This document shows positions 17,259-26,144 of a DNA stretch of 64,000 nucleotides, one piece after another. Made by a program: the position numbers and the translations under genes. Numbering within the stretch: position 1 is the first letter of the stretch; every line of letters begins with the position of its first letter. The DNA is from Affinundibacterium nitidum (GTDB lineage Bacteria > Pseudomonadota > Gammaproteobacteria > Burkholderiales > Burkholderiaceae_D): positions 886,545-950,544 of the forward strand of contig NZ_JACOFZ010000001.1 of the NCBI RefSeq assembly GCF_014284155.1, read 5' to 3'. The notes beneath the pieces are model-generated. The model ran no database searches. It was not told the DNA's origin and worked only from the letters and a program-made list of their open reading frames with translations.

Positions 17259-18721
17259 CTATCTTCATCGATATTGACATCATCCATGCCGAGCAAGCTT
17301 TGCGCCTGCTCGCTAGGTAGCGCTTCCACTAGTTTCAACTTGCGTGTCATTTGACGACTACGGGTCTCAGCTTTATCGATATTATCCGCGGCCTTCTGCA
17401 ATGCATTCTTCGTCGCCGCCAAGACGTCACCAAACTTACCAAACTCTGTCTTCACCGCGCCCAAAACTTGCCACACTTCGGATGAACGTTTTTCTAGAAC
17501 CAGTGTACGGAAGCCCATCTGCAAACTATTAAGAAGTGCGGACAAAGTCGATGGGCCAGAAATAGATACACGGAAATTGCGTTGCAACTCGTCCGCGAGT
17601 CCGGGACGTCGCATCACTTCTGCATAAAGACCTTCGGTCGGCAGAAATAAAATAGCAAAATCTGTCGTTAATGGTGGGGATAAATACTTCTCTGCAATAG
17701 TCTTGGCTTCGCCGCGTATCGCACGTTCTAGCTCTTTCCCAGCTTGCGCCACACCCTCTGCGTCTGCGCGTTCAGCCGCATCAAGCAAGCGTTCGTATTG
17801 CTCTTTCGGGAATTTGGCGTCAATTGGCATCCAAACGGGTGCTTTGTCATCGTCTTTGCCGGGCAACTTGATCGCAAACTCAACTCGTTCGCCACTACCA
17901 GGTACAGTCTCGACATTCTTGGCGTATTGGTCGGGTGTCAGCATTTGTTCTAACACCATTTCCAATTGCACCTCACCCCAAGTGCCACGTGTTTTTACGT
18001 TAGTTAACACCCGTTTTAAGTCGCCGACACCAATGGCCAATTGCTGCATCTCTCCTAGGCCTTGATGCACTTTTTCCAAACGATCTGACACTTGTTTGAA
18101 AGACTCACCCAAACGCTGTTCTAAAGTGGCGTGTAATTTCTCATCGACCGTTTTGCGCATTTCCTCTAACTTGCTTGCATTCTCTGCTTGCAACTGCTGA
18201 ATTTTTTGTTCCAATGTGGAGCGAATCTCACTCATGCGCAAAGCGTTAGATTCAGTCAAATTATTTAAGGTTTGATTTAAGGTATCAGCAAAAGCCTTGA
18301 GACTTGCACCCTGCTCTTCGCGCGCCGTTTGGCTTTGCTGAACCAAGGCCTGCCGCATATTTTCGAGCTGCAAAGCGTTGGTTTCATTGAGCTTCACCAA
18401 TTGCTGAGAAAAGGCATCAATTTGATTATTTTGTAGGGTGGCGACGCTAGTCAATTGCGCAGCTAAGTTCTGTTGAAACTGTGAGAAATTTCCTCCCAAC
18501 TCTTGACGTGTCGCTTGTGCCGTCGAGAGGACTTGCTCGCGTAAAGACCGCTCACTGCGTTCTTGCACCTGCTGTTGTTGTTCATGATTCTGTTGCAGTT
18601 GATTCTGCAACAGCTGAACTTGCGCATCTGCTTGCTTGTCACCTTTGCGCAGCAGCACGAACAATTGCAAGACGATACTAATGGCAACAGCGATCAGTAA
18701 AATAATTTCGAATACAGTCAT
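17255..18721 (-). CDS. rmuC: RmuC family DNA recombination protein
   Basis: A 488-residue protein with one N-terminal membrane segment (VFEIILLIAVAISIVLQLFVLL), a long Gln/Glu-rich coiled coil (about residues 25-220) and the C-terminal RmuC domain (about 225-440), recognisable from VKTRGTWGEVQLEMVLEQML, IDAKFPKEQYERLLDA and DFAILFLPTEGLYAEV. RmuC is proposed to be a nuclease of the restriction-like superfamily that limits inversions at short inverted repeats. The gene is convergent with the kinase gene and shares two bases of its stop. It is downstream of the hemoglobin gene on the same strand. Confidence 0.92.
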   Translation of the reverse strand: MTVFEIILLIAVAISIVLQLFVLLRKGDKQADAQVQLLQNQLQQNHEQQQQVQERSERSLREQVLSTAQATRQELGGNFSQFQQNLAAQLTSVATLQNNQIDAFSQQLVKLNETNALQLENMRQALVQQSQTAREEQGASLKAFADTLNQTLNNLTESNALRMSEIRSTLEQKIQQLQAENASKLEEMRKTVDEKLHATLEQRLGESFKQVSDRLEKVHQGLGEMQQLAIGVGDLKRVLTNVKTRGTWGEVQLEMVLEQMLTPDQYAKNVETVPGSGERVEFAIKLPGKDDDKAPVWMPIDAKFPKEQYERLLDAAERADAEGVAQAGKELERAIRGEAKTIAEKYLSPPLTTDFAILFLPTEGLYAEVMRRPGLADELQRNFRVSISGPSTLSALLNSLQMGFRTLVLEKRSSEVWQVLGAVKTEFGKFGDVLAATKNALQKAADNIDKAETRSRQMTRKLKLVEALPSEQAQSLLGMDDVNIDEDS

Positions 18722-18810
18722 AGTTTTCTAATGGATGTTATTTGATGTAATACATGCTTTTGCAAATGTCTGCCAGGCCAATCCTTCGATAAAAATAGGG
18801 GGCAGTTAAA

Positions 18811-19212
18811 TTACTCCGCCTTATTTCTCATCCAATCGGCTGTCTGCAGAAACGAATGCATTAAGTGCTCTTGTAGCTGTTCTTCTATATTGACATCTTG
18901 CATGGCCCACGCCATACATCTAAGCCATTGATCCCGTTCTGAAACACCTATAGCGTAAGGCAAATGACGAGCTCGGAGACGAGGATGTCCAAACTGCTCG
19001 ATATACAAATTTGGCCCGCCCATCCAACCAGACAAAAACCAAAACAATTTATCACGTGAACCTTCATTCGGCTGCGGATGCATGGCGTGAATACCTGCGA
19101 ATTCTGGCTCGAGTTGCATTAAGTCATAAAAACGATCGACTAACTCCCGCAACTTTTCTGCTCCACCAATGAGCTCATACAAATTGGACTGTTCCTCATC
19201 ACCACTATTCAT
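18811..19212 (-). CDS. Group II truncated hemoglobin
   Basis: A 133-residue cytoplasmic heme protein of the trHbO/YjbI group. The shortened globin fold is recognisable from LYELIGGAEKLRELVDRFYDLM, the LFWFLSGWMGGPNLYIEQFG stretch with the conserved Trp, and GHPRLRARHLPYAIG, the region that supplies the proximal heme His. A late Trp (QWLRCMAWAM) corresponds to the G8 position typical of group II. Such proteins bind O2 tightly and act in redox or NO/peroxide defence. It sits downstream of a small membrane protein gene on the same strand, about 30 bases away. Confidence 0.92.
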   Translation of the reverse strand: MNSGDEEQSNLYELIGGAEKLRELVDRFYDLMQLEPEFAGIHAMHPQPNEGSRDKLFWFLSGWMGGPNLYIEQFGHPRLRARHLPYAIGVSERDQWLRCMAWAMQDVNIEEQLQEHLMHSFLQTADWMRNKAE

Positions 19213-19243
19213 TCACGTCTACTTTCTTCTTTTATCTTTACCA

Positions 19244-19465
19244 TTACTCTTGTTCTTGTTTTCTTTGACGAACAAGATTCAATCTCAAGCCTACAAGCAA
19301 GGTCACCAATCCAACGCCAAAGCTTATGCCTATTACATACTTTTGCACATAAACAGATAGAGCAAACCAAGTCGGAATTGACCATGTCGTTAACTGCAAA
19401 ATGACCCAACAAGCAAATGCAACGATGAGTAATGCGGCGATCCCTACGAACATTTGTTTTTTCAT
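19244..19465 (-). CDS. Small two-helix membrane protein of unknown function
   Basis: 73 residues with two hydrophobic segments (about 5-25, FVGIAALLIVAFACWVILQL, and about 42-60, KYVIGISFGVGLVTLLVGL) and a basic/acidic tail (RQRKQEQE). No family was recognised. The ATG has an AAGAGA site upstream. It fits neatly between the FtsX-like permease gene (42 bases upstream) and the hemoglobin gene (31 bases downstream), all on the minus strand, so it is probably a real member of that transcript. Confidence 0.6.
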   Translation of the reverse strand: MKKQMFVGIAALLIVAFACWVILQLTTWSIPTWFALSVYVQKYVIGISFGVGLVTLLVGLRLNLVRQRKQEQE

Positions 19466-19507
19466 TGAAGTTCTCTTGTTGATATTTTAGGTTTTAGAGA
19501 AACCGGT

Positions 19508-22024
19508 TCAAGCATTCCGCAAGCTCAATAATGGTGGCTGGTTCAATACATTACGTAAACCCAACCATCCGCCTATCATGGCGCAAAGTGCGCCGACGAC
19601 GATTCCCGCCAACCACACCATCGGTGAAAAGGTCCAAGCGAACTTGAATGCAAATGTCGCCAAGACCCAACCAATCGCGCTAGCACCAGCCGCTGCAAAT
19701 AGTCCTGCTAGACTGCCGACCAAAATAAACTCCACCCATTGCGCATGGGATAGTTGGGAACGCGTTGCCCCCAGTGCTCTTAATAATGCAGCTTCTCGCA
19801 TACGCAGGTCTTGCGAGCCCGCGAGCGCTGCATACAATACCAAGACGCCTGATGTTAATGTAAATAAGAACAAAAATTCGACGGCAGTGATTACTTGATC
19901 CAAAACATCCTGCAATTGCTTAACGATAGCGCCGACATCCATCACTGTTAAGTTCGGGAAGTCGCGCGTCAATTGACTTGGAAATTGTTTCTGATCTTCT
20001 GGCACGCGGAAAGCGGTGATGAAAGTCTGCGGCATGTCGCGCATTGCTTTGGGATTAATGACGACAAAGAAATTCACACGCATAGAACCCCAGTCTAATT
20101 TCCGCAAACTGGTGATTCGTGCTGTCACTTTTTGTCCGGCAATGTCGAAAGTCATACGATCACCGAGCTTCAACTTCAGGTTCTTTGCCAGGCCTTCTTC
20201 CACTGAGGCCTCGGGCTCAGTGGCTTTATCGTCGTCGTACCATTCTCCCGCTACGACCTTATTCAAGTCAGGCAGAGCTTTCATCGTCGACAAATTAAAT
20301 TCGCGCTCGACTAAAGAATTAGCGCGTTCGTCTTGGTAAGATTTCGGCGTCAACACTTGATCGTTCACTTGTATCAAACGTCCGCGAATCATTGGATAGA
20401 CTTCCGGGCTCGCAAAATTCTTGAGACGATTTTCGATACTTGCTTTTTGATCGGGTTGTATATTGATAATGAAATGATTAGGCGCATCAGCCGGTGTCGA
20501 TTTTTTCCATGCAGAGATTAAATCACCACGAACCACGGTCAATAATAACAAGGCCATCAAACCCAAGGCCAATGCTACAACCTGAGTAACTGTAGCGCCT
20601 GGGCGACGTTGTAAAGCAGTAATCGCAAAACGCCAAGCTGCACCGCTAAATAAAGTGCGGAAGCGCTTGAGTAAAGAAATCGCCGACCATGCGATTAAGG
20701 CAAAAAGTCCCATGCCGACCAAGAATCCAGCGGCAACCATCAGACCAACTTTAACATCTCCGGTTTGCCACAGCAGTAGACCAATAAACATCGCCAATCC
20801 AGAACCATAGCTCAATAACACCGAGACCTGGGGCGCATCTTGTTCACGGCGAATTACGCGATTATGAGGAACATTGCGCAACTGCAGAATCGGTGGCATT
20901 GCGAAGCCCAGCAGCAGCAACATACCAATCGCCAGGCCCTGCAACGCGGGAAGTAAGGTGGCCGAAGGTAAATCATTGGCGACTAACTTCCCAAGCCATT
21001 CAAGTAATACGTAATGGCCAGCGAAACCCAAAGCGACACCAGCCAAACTGCCGAGCACGCCGAGCAAAACAAACTCCCACAAATACATCGCTGTCACTTG
21101 ATTCTGCGTCAAACCTAAGCAACGTAGCATGGCGCACGCGTCGATGTGGCGCAGCATGAAACGTCGCGCGGCCATTGCGATTGCTACCGCCGATAGCATT
21201 GCAGACAAAATACTAACCATGCTCAGAAACTGCTCTGCGCGTTCAAGCGTCGTCTTTAGTTGCTCATTGCCATTTTCGATAGTCTCAATTCGCGTGCCCT
21301 TCAGTTTTTTGTCAGCAATATCCTTCTCCAAAAACTCTTGAAAAGCAGCAATAGCCCTTTTATCTCCAGCCAAAAGAAAACGATAAGTTGCTCGTGACCC
21401 ATCTTGAATCAACTTAGTCGCAGGCAAGTCATCGAGAGCGATCATGACCCGTGGCGCAAAGCCAAGAAAGCCTGATCCACGATCAGGTTCAGATGCAATA
21501 CTCGCGGCCAGTTCAAATTTTTGGTCACCGAGCGTAACGGTATCGCCTAATTTTGCATTCAAGCTCGGTAAGAGTGCAGGGTCGACCCATGCTGTCGCTG
21601 TTTTCGGCACACCATGGGCTGCTAATTCTTTTTTCCCCTTAGGATCAGGAGCATCACTCTCAAGTTTGAGCACACCACGCAAAGGATAAGCTGCACTCAC
21701 CGCTTTGATAGTCACTAGTTTTGCAGTCGTATTATCGCCTTCGCCGGCAATCGCCATGCTTGGAAACACCACTGTTTCAGCGACTTGCAGGCCACGTTGA
21801 TGCGCTTCATTCTTCCAATCTACGCTTATCTCTTTGGTGGAACTAACCAATAGATCTGAGGCCAATACCTGACTGGCATCACGTGTGAGTCCGGCACGCA
21901 TGCGGTCGACAAAGAAACCGACCGAACTCAAAGATGCGACTGCGACCATCAAGGCAATCAGTAAAAAACGCAATTCGCCCGATCGCCAATCACGTTGTGT
22001 CATTTTCAATGCAAGAGAAAACAT
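19508..22024 (-). CDS. YbbP-like FtsX-family ABC transporter permease
   Basis: About 838 residues from the ATG at 22024, which has AAAGGAA directly upstream. A longer frame opens at 22132 and would overlap the preceding gene by 26 bases. Four clusters of membrane segments fit the large FtsX/MacB-type permeases of the YbbP branch: one at the N-terminus (LRFLLIALMVAVASLSSVGFF) with a long periplasmic domain, two groups in the middle, and a C-terminal FtsX domain (LFLFTLTSGVLVLYAALAGS, then REAALLRALGATRSQLSHAQ). In E. coli YbbP works with the ATPase YbbA. No ATPase gene is adjacent here. The gene follows the PLP enzyme on the same strand. Confidence 0.85.
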   Translation of the reverse strand: MFSLALKMTQRDWRSGELRFLLIALMVAVASLSSVGFFVDRMRAGLTRDASQVLASDLLVSSTKEISVDWKNEAHQRGLQVAETVVFPSMAIAGEGDNTTAKLVTIKAVSAAYPLRGVLKLESDAPDPKGKKELAAHGVPKTATAWVDPALLPSLNAKLGDTVTLGDQKFELAASIASEPDRGSGFLGFAPRVMIALDDLPATKLIQDGSRATYRFLLAGDKRAIAAFQEFLEKDIADKKLKGTRIETIENGNEQLKTTLERAEQFLSMVSILSAMLSAVAIAMAARRFMLRHIDACAMLRCLGLTQNQVTAMYLWEFVLLGVLGSLAGVALGFAGHYVLLEWLGKLVANDLPSATLLPALQGLAIGMLLLLGFAMPPILQLRNVPHNRVIRREQDAPQVSVLLSYGSGLAMFIGLLLWQTGDVKVGLMVAAGFLVGMGLFALIAWSAISLLKRFRTLFSGAAWRFAITALQRRPGATVTQVVALALGLMALLLLTVVRGDLISAWKKSTPADAPNHFIINIQPDQKASIENRLKNFASPEVYPMIRGRLIQVNDQVLTPKSYQDERANSLVEREFNLSTMKALPDLNKVVAGEWYDDDKATEPEASVEEGLAKNLKLKLGDRMTFDIAGQKVTARITSLRKLDWGSMRVNFFVVINPKAMRDMPQTFITAFRVPEDQKQFPSQLTRDFPNLTVMDVGAIVKQLQDVLDQVITAVEFLFLFTLTSGVLVLYAALAGSQDLRMREAALLRALGATRSQLSHAQWVEFILVGSLAGLFAAAGASAIGWVLATFAFKFAWTFSPMVWLAGIVVGALCAMIGGWLGLRNVLNQPPLLSLRNA

Positions 22025-22106
22025 AAGTTCCTTTACTGATTCAGCTTTACTCATCAGCCTTTTAAGCATGCCACGCAATAAACCTGCGCCCGACACCGAT
22101 TGAAGA

Positions 22107-23345
22107 CTAACCAAGTGCTGCTCGAAAATCATTCACGATATCGGCCGTATCTTCTATACCAACTGAAACTCGGATTAAAGAGTCGTTGATCCCCATTTCA
22201 GCCCTGCGTGCTGGCCCCATCTCGAAGAAGATGGTGTGTGCGACTGGAATTACAAGGGTGCGAGTATCGCCCAAATGCGTGGCATTGATCGCCAACTTCA
22301 AACGATTCAAATAATCAAAACAGTCGATCTCGGGCTTTAGTTCAAAGCTAAACAAAGCGCCATAGGCTAGAAATAGCTCACTCGCTAAGGCATGCTGCGG
22401 ATGAGAAGGCAAACCCGGGTAATGAACCACCGAAACTCGCTCATCCGCCTCTAACATCTGCGCCAAGGCCAACGCGTTTGCACTTTCACGTGCCATCCGC
22501 AAGGCCAAGGTCTCTGCACCAACCGCGATTTGATGTGCGGCATCTGGGGACAAAGAAGCACCAAAATCGCGTAAAGCTTTTGCTCTCAGTTGTGCCATCC
22601 CTTGCGCTACGGGTGCCTGTTTGCGGAAATTGGCGGCGATATGTGGGTAATGACTCCAGTCAAACAATCCAGTATCAGTAATCGCCCCTCCCAATACGTT
22701 GCCATGCCCTGCAATCGACTTCGTCAATGAATTAATCACTAAGCCAGCACCTACAGCCTTCGGGCGGAACAAATAAGGGGAAGTCATCGTGTTATCAACG
22801 ACATACAAAATACCGCGCTCTCGGCAAAGTTCACCAATGCGTTTTAAGTCTGCAATCTGTGTCCGTGGATTGGCGATCGTTTCAACGAAGACGATCCGCG
22901 TGTTTTCACGTAAAGCCGCTTCAACATTCGCCACGTCGGTTGCATCCACTAAGGACAAGTCTATGCCTTGCTCGGAACAGGTCTGCCAAACACTATTGGT
23001 ATTGCCGAATAAGAACCCCGACGAAACAATATGATCACCTTGGCGCAATAAACCTTGAAACACGGCGCCAATAGCAGCCATGCCGGTTGCGAAGCAAATA
23101 CTGGCGACACCCTCTTCCATTTTGCTTATCTTGTCTTCTAATGCCGATACCGTAGGATTACCTTGACGGCCATAGCGATAACCATTTTGCTTTCCCTGAA
23201 AAACTTCAGCAAGATCACGAGCATCTTTATAGCCATAGGTAACTGAAGTATGGACTGGTTTATGCGGTGAACCGTGTTCGATCTCTTTTTGACGATCATT
23301 GTGCAAAATGGTGGTGGTGAATCCGTAACGAGGTGATGTACTCAT
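22107..23345 (-). CDS. Cys/Met metabolism PLP-dependent enzyme (cystathionine gamma-synthase family)
   Basis: A 412-residue fold-type I PLP enzyme. It has the substrate and phosphate contacts YRYGRQGNPT and FATGMAAIGA and the PLP lysine in SLTKSIAGHGN. The conserved tail IRVSVGIED is present. The family covers cystathionine gamma-synthase, O-succinylhomoserine and O-acetylhomoserine sulfhydrylases and methionine gamma-lyase; the exact reaction cannot be settled from sequence. The subgroup with GHGNVLGG in place of the more usual GHSDV is common in Burkholderiales and is often annotated simply as family protein. It is the first gene of a minus-strand run including the FtsX-like permease. Confidence 0.85.
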   Translation of the reverse strand: MSTSPRYGFTTTILHNDRQKEIEHGSPHKPVHTSVTYGYKDARDLAEVFQGKQNGYRYGRQGNPTVSALEDKISKMEEGVASICFATGMAAIGAVFQGLLRQGDHIVSSGFLFGNTNSVWQTCSEQGIDLSLVDATDVANVEAALRENTRIVFVETIANPRTQIADLKRIGELCRERGILYVVDNTMTSPYLFRPKAVGAGLVINSLTKSIAGHGNVLGGAITDTGLFDWSHYPHIAANFRKQAPVAQGMAQLRAKALRDFGASLSPDAAHQIAVGAETLALRMARESANALALAQMLEADERVSVVHYPGLPSHPQHALASELFLAYGALFSFELKPEIDCFDYLNRLKLAINATHLGDTRTLVIPVAHTIFFEMGPARRAEMGINDSLIRVSVGIEDTADIVNDFRAALG

Positions 23346-23696
23346 TTTTAATAGGTAAAAAGCAAATAGCGAAAGATGAAAAGTACCAAAATTTCTACAA
23401 GCCTAGAGTTTAACTCAGATTTTCGAATCCTAGTTCCAACGACCAGTGGCCGCGCCTTTGATCGATTGTTTAGGACAAGCTAGACTAAAAGCTAACCTAA
23501 TGGCAATTTACTTTGGCCAACTCGTAGATCAACGCCAGAGAACAAAAAAAAGCGAATCATCTTTTCAGACAATTCGCTTTCAAAAGTGGCATCGATTGAA
23601 AATAGATGCCGACTGGTCTCACAAATCCACGCGGTAGTACTCACTAGCAAACAAAAAACAATCCATGATCATTCGCCGACGAAGGCGAATGTATGG
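23346..23696. other. Intergenic region upstream of the PLP enzyme and downstream of the secreted protein gene
   Basis: About 350 bases. The left part should hold the promoter of the 22107-23345 gene. The right part holds a terminator (23541-23580) and, at 23671-23690, a second small hairpin (ATTCGCC / GGCGAAT) without a T-run. A 63-codon plus-strand frame here has no ribosome site and no similarity that I recognise, so it is not called. Confidence 0.5.
23541..23580 (-). terminator. Rho-independent terminator of the sigma / anti-sigma / secreted protein operon
   Basis: AAAGCGAAT (23549-23557) and ATTCGCTTT (23572-23580) pair perfectly over a 14-nt loop; on the minus strand the second arm runs into TTTTTGTT. 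It lies about 120 bases after the stop of the 23697-24821 gene. Confidence 0.75.
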
Positions 23697-24821
23697 CTAC
23701 TTCTTTTCAATCTTCTCATTCGATTCTTTAATAATCACTTTCATCTCTTTCGCTAAATCACGCACTTTATAGTCGGCAGGAATCGCGAATAAGCTAGAAG
23801 GAACCTCATCGCGCTTAAGATTCGTCAAACGGTAGATGCGTTCACCTGAGCGAGGATCACTATGTTTTGAATACACAATCAATTGCAGTTCGGGTGAGGT
23901 CCAGATCTCGTCGCTCACCACAATCGCTTGCGCATTCCCTACTTCCCCAGCAGGAATTTCATAACTCGTAAGCTTACCCTCGGCTTTCACCCCTTCTATC
24001 TCTTTTGTACCTAGTGTCTTACTCTGTTTCTTGGCAGCCCATTTGCTATCCGAGAATAAACGCATGAATGCGCCATCGGGCCCGTTTGCGAGCATCCCCA
24101 TCGCCGGCCCCGCCTCCGGTCCACGCACATCAATCGTAATCCCTTTCGCCCCACCAGCAGCCATTGGCATTTCGCCATCCGCATGACCTATACGCTTGAT
24201 CACAATATTTTTTTCACCGGCTTTTGCTTCACCAACGACAGTGCGAACTTCGATGTTTTCACCACCTTCTTTAGTTTTACGAATGGTTTCTACATTGATT
24301 TCTTTAATTCCACCACTAGGCATACCCTTGCCCATCTGAGAACGATCAGGCATTTTGGTCGCAGTCTTTGCGCGCGGATTCAAGGTCATCACTGAGCCTG
24401 TCGGATCAACGATGGCAATATCAATTATTTCACCTTTGCTATTGCGTGTTTCCCGACGTGTTTTTCCTTGGCTATCACGTGCATTAAACATCGTCGTTTT
24501 ATTGGAAATGACATTGCCATCGGCGAGTTTTTGAATCGTTTCTATACTAAATTCAGCGGAAAATGGCGCATTTTTGATGGTCTCACCTGCAGCAATAAAA
24601 TGCATATTGCCATTTGACGTAATCATCGTCGCATGTTCGGGCATCTTGCCATCCATCTTGGCCATTTGACCTTCACTGTCAACAACCATGACGTGAGTAC
24701 GAATCTCTGTCTTCTTTGCTGTTTGTGCATCGTCTGGATCAGTAAAACCATTGGCACCCGCATTGACGCTCAACACTGCCATCGCCACGAACACTGCACT
24801 ACTTATTTGCTTCAATTTCAT
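23697..24821 (-). CDS. Secreted protein of unknown function in an ECF sigma operon
   Basis: 374 residues with a clear signal peptide (MKLKQISSAVFVAMAVLSVNAGANG, cleavage likely near residue 23). The mature protein is rich in Lys, Glu, Thr and Met. Blocks such as NGNMHFIAAGETIKNAPFSA and RRETRNSKGEIIDIAIVDPT, and the C-terminal SPELQLIVYSKHSDPRSGER with TNLKRDEVPSSLFAIPADY, look like a beta-rich periplasmic fold. It has no domain that I can name. The start has a very strong AGGAGGAG site. It is the last gene of a sigma - anti-sigma - secreted protein run, 26 bases after the anti-sigma gene. It may be the main output or part of the sensing module. Confidence 0.75.
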   Translation of the reverse strand: MKLKQISSAVFVAMAVLSVNAGANGFTDPDDAQTAKKTEIRTHVMVVDSEGQMAKMDGKMPEHATMITSNGNMHFIAAGETIKNAPFSAEFSIETIQKLADGNVISNKTTMFNARDSQGKTRRETRNSKGEIIDIAIVDPTGSVMTLNPRAKTATKMPDRSQMGKGMPSGGIKEINVETIRKTKEGGENIEVRTVVGEAKAGEKNIVIKRIGHADGEMPMAAGGAKGITIDVRGPEAGPAMGMLANGPDGAFMRLFSDSKWAAKKQSKTLGTKEIEGVKAEGKLTSYEIPAGEVGNAQAIVVSDEIWTSPELQLIVYSKHSDPRSGERIYRLTNLKRDEVPSSLFAIPADYKVRDLAKEMKVIIKESNEKIEKK

Positions 24822-24847
24822 CTTGAACTCCTCCTGTTATTGTTGAT

Positions 24848-25384
24848 TCATTTCAAACTAGCTGGCACGAACCTGACCGCGAGAGGTTGATCATTCGCAC
24901 CGAATAACATTTCTGCCGTTGAACTACCGCCGATCTGATCAGCACTGACACTAATTCCCATACTTGCCAACATAGCGTGCGGTACTTCGGCTTGCACAAT
25001 GCGCATATTTTCTTGCAAGGCGATTGCTTCACCACTTCCAAGTGCAATGAAAGGAATATCCTCACGTACCAAACTATCAACCGTACCGGTATCTGATGCT
25101 GGAGCCCAGGCATCGTGCCCAAGTCGTCCCGTCTGTATGCTCACACTCATCACCAGCACGGCAACTGCAGCGGCACTTGCGAACTGCCAATAGGCGTCAG
25201 CTATCCTCTTGTACCAGGGTAGAGGTTGATGTTTTTGCGCAAAGCAAGCCAGTAATTCTTGTTCGACTCGCGCCGGTGTTTGCAACTGACCCATGCTCTG
25301 ACGTAAGGCCTGCATCGGCGGCTTTAACACTGCGTCAACTTGCTCTGGACTTTTTGCTTGTGTATGCATTTCTAATTCATTCAT
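24848..25384 (-). CDS. Putative membrane anti-sigma factor
   Basis: 178 residues with an N-terminal cytoplasmic part (about 1-66), one membrane segment (about 67-85, FASAAAVAVLVMSVSIQTG) and a periplasmic C-terminal part with a GSGEAIALQENMRIVQAEVP stretch. No zinc-binding HxxxCxxC motif is present, and no Pfam family was recognised. The call rests on topology and on the position 46 bases after an ECF sigma gene on the same strand. The ATG has AGAAG upstream. A gene for a secreted protein follows. Confidence 0.6.
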   Translation of the reverse strand: MNELEMHTQAKSPEQVDAVLKPPMQALRQSMGQLQTPARVEQELLACFAQKHQPLPWYKRIADAYWQFASAAAVAVLVMSVSIQTGRLGHDAWAPASDTGTVDSLVREDIPFIALGSGEAIALQENMRIVQAEVPHAMLASMGISVSADQIGGSSTAEMLFGANDQPLAVRFVPASLK

Positions 25385-25430
25385 ATTTACTTCTGATTAG
25401 AATATTCATTTTGTACTTTGTTTTCTCAGA

Positions 25431-26018
25431 CTAAGCGCTACGCGCCAGACTCGGTTGCCAGTCAGAAAGCCGTTGCGCCAGCGTTTGACGAGCTCGCGAC
25501 AAACGTGACCGCACTGTACCTACGTTGATCTGGCAGATCTGCGCAATCTCAAGATAACTCAGCTCTTGAATCTCAAATAAAATCAATACGTCACGATAAT
25601 GCGGTGACAAAGCAGCGATAGCGATACGCAGTTCTTCCGCCATTTCATCATGCAATAGACGCTGTAAAGGGCTAGGGTGTTCACAGATAACTTCATCTTC
25701 AGTCTCGTTATCCTGATTAGACTGGTCTCTACTTTCAAAACGTCGATCTTGTACATCAATCTTGAGCGCCAAGTTACGAATCACACCAAACAAGAAAAAT
25801 TGCAATTGCCCAAGGCCGGGATCAAATCGATATTGACCTTGCACCAAACCCATAAACACTTCTTGCACCAAATCTGCGGCGACAGCTTCTGAGCCGCTGC
25901 GCAACAGCGCGTAGCGATACAACGGTGCTTGATACCGACGGTAAAGCACGGTAAATGCCTGCGCATCGCCCATTCGCATCTGTCTTAACAAATCATGATC
26001 TGCCGCCAAATCTGCCAT
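25431..26018 (-). CDS. ECF-type RNA polymerase sigma factor
   Basis: 195 residues with sigma region 2 (about 10-80, MGDAQAFTVLYRRYQAPLYRY, then DLVQEVFMGLV and FFLFGVIRNLALK) and region 4 (about 125-180, LSPHYRDVLILFEIQELSYLEIAQICQINVGTVRSRLSRARQTL, with the helix-turn-helix). No region 1 or 3, hence extracytoplasmic-function type. Between the regions is an acidic linker. The likely targets include its own operon. A GGAAC, the core of many ECF -35 elements, lies at 26087-26091 on the minus strand, about 70 bases before the start, but it is inside a terminator-like palindrome, so this is tentative. Confidence 0.92.
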   Translation of the reverse strand: MADLAADHDLLRQMRMGDAQAFTVLYRRYQAPLYRYALLRSGSEAVAADLVQEVFMGLVQGQYRFDPGLGQLQFFLFGVIRNLALKIDVQDRRFESRDQSNQDNETEDEVICEHPSPLQRLLHDEMAEELRIAIAALSPHYRDVLILFEIQELSYLEIAQICQINVGTVRSRLSRARQTLAQRLSDWQPSLARSA

Positions 26019-26086
26019 GTCTTCTTATTTTTTATCTCTGTCGAGTATCTTTGCTCTTATTTGTATTCCATCGGACAGCACAAAAA

Positions 26087-26116
26087 GTTCCAGCTTTTTT
26101 TAAAAAAACCTGGAAC
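26087..26116 (-). terminator. 30-bp near-perfect palindrome, probable terminator of the PLA2-like gene
   Basis: GTTCCAG (26087-26093), a C, seven T, seven A, a C, CTGGAAC (26110-26116): the arms match except for one central pair. On the minus strand the second arm is followed by TTTTT, giving a typical terminator about 30 bases after the stop of the 26145-26681 gene. Both arms end in GGAAC, the core of ECF -35 elements, and the minus-strand copy points at the sigma gene. Confidence 0.65.
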
Positions 26117-26144
26117 ATATTATTTTTAGGGGAGGATGAATTGA

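Noticed and set aside
22025-22132. Longer N-terminus of the YbbP-like permease
   Set aside because: It overlaps the preceding gene, and the ATG at 22024 has a strong AAAGGAA site.
23446-23637. 63-codon plus-strand frame in the intergenic region
   Set aside because: No ribosome site or similarity and it overlaps a clear terminator.
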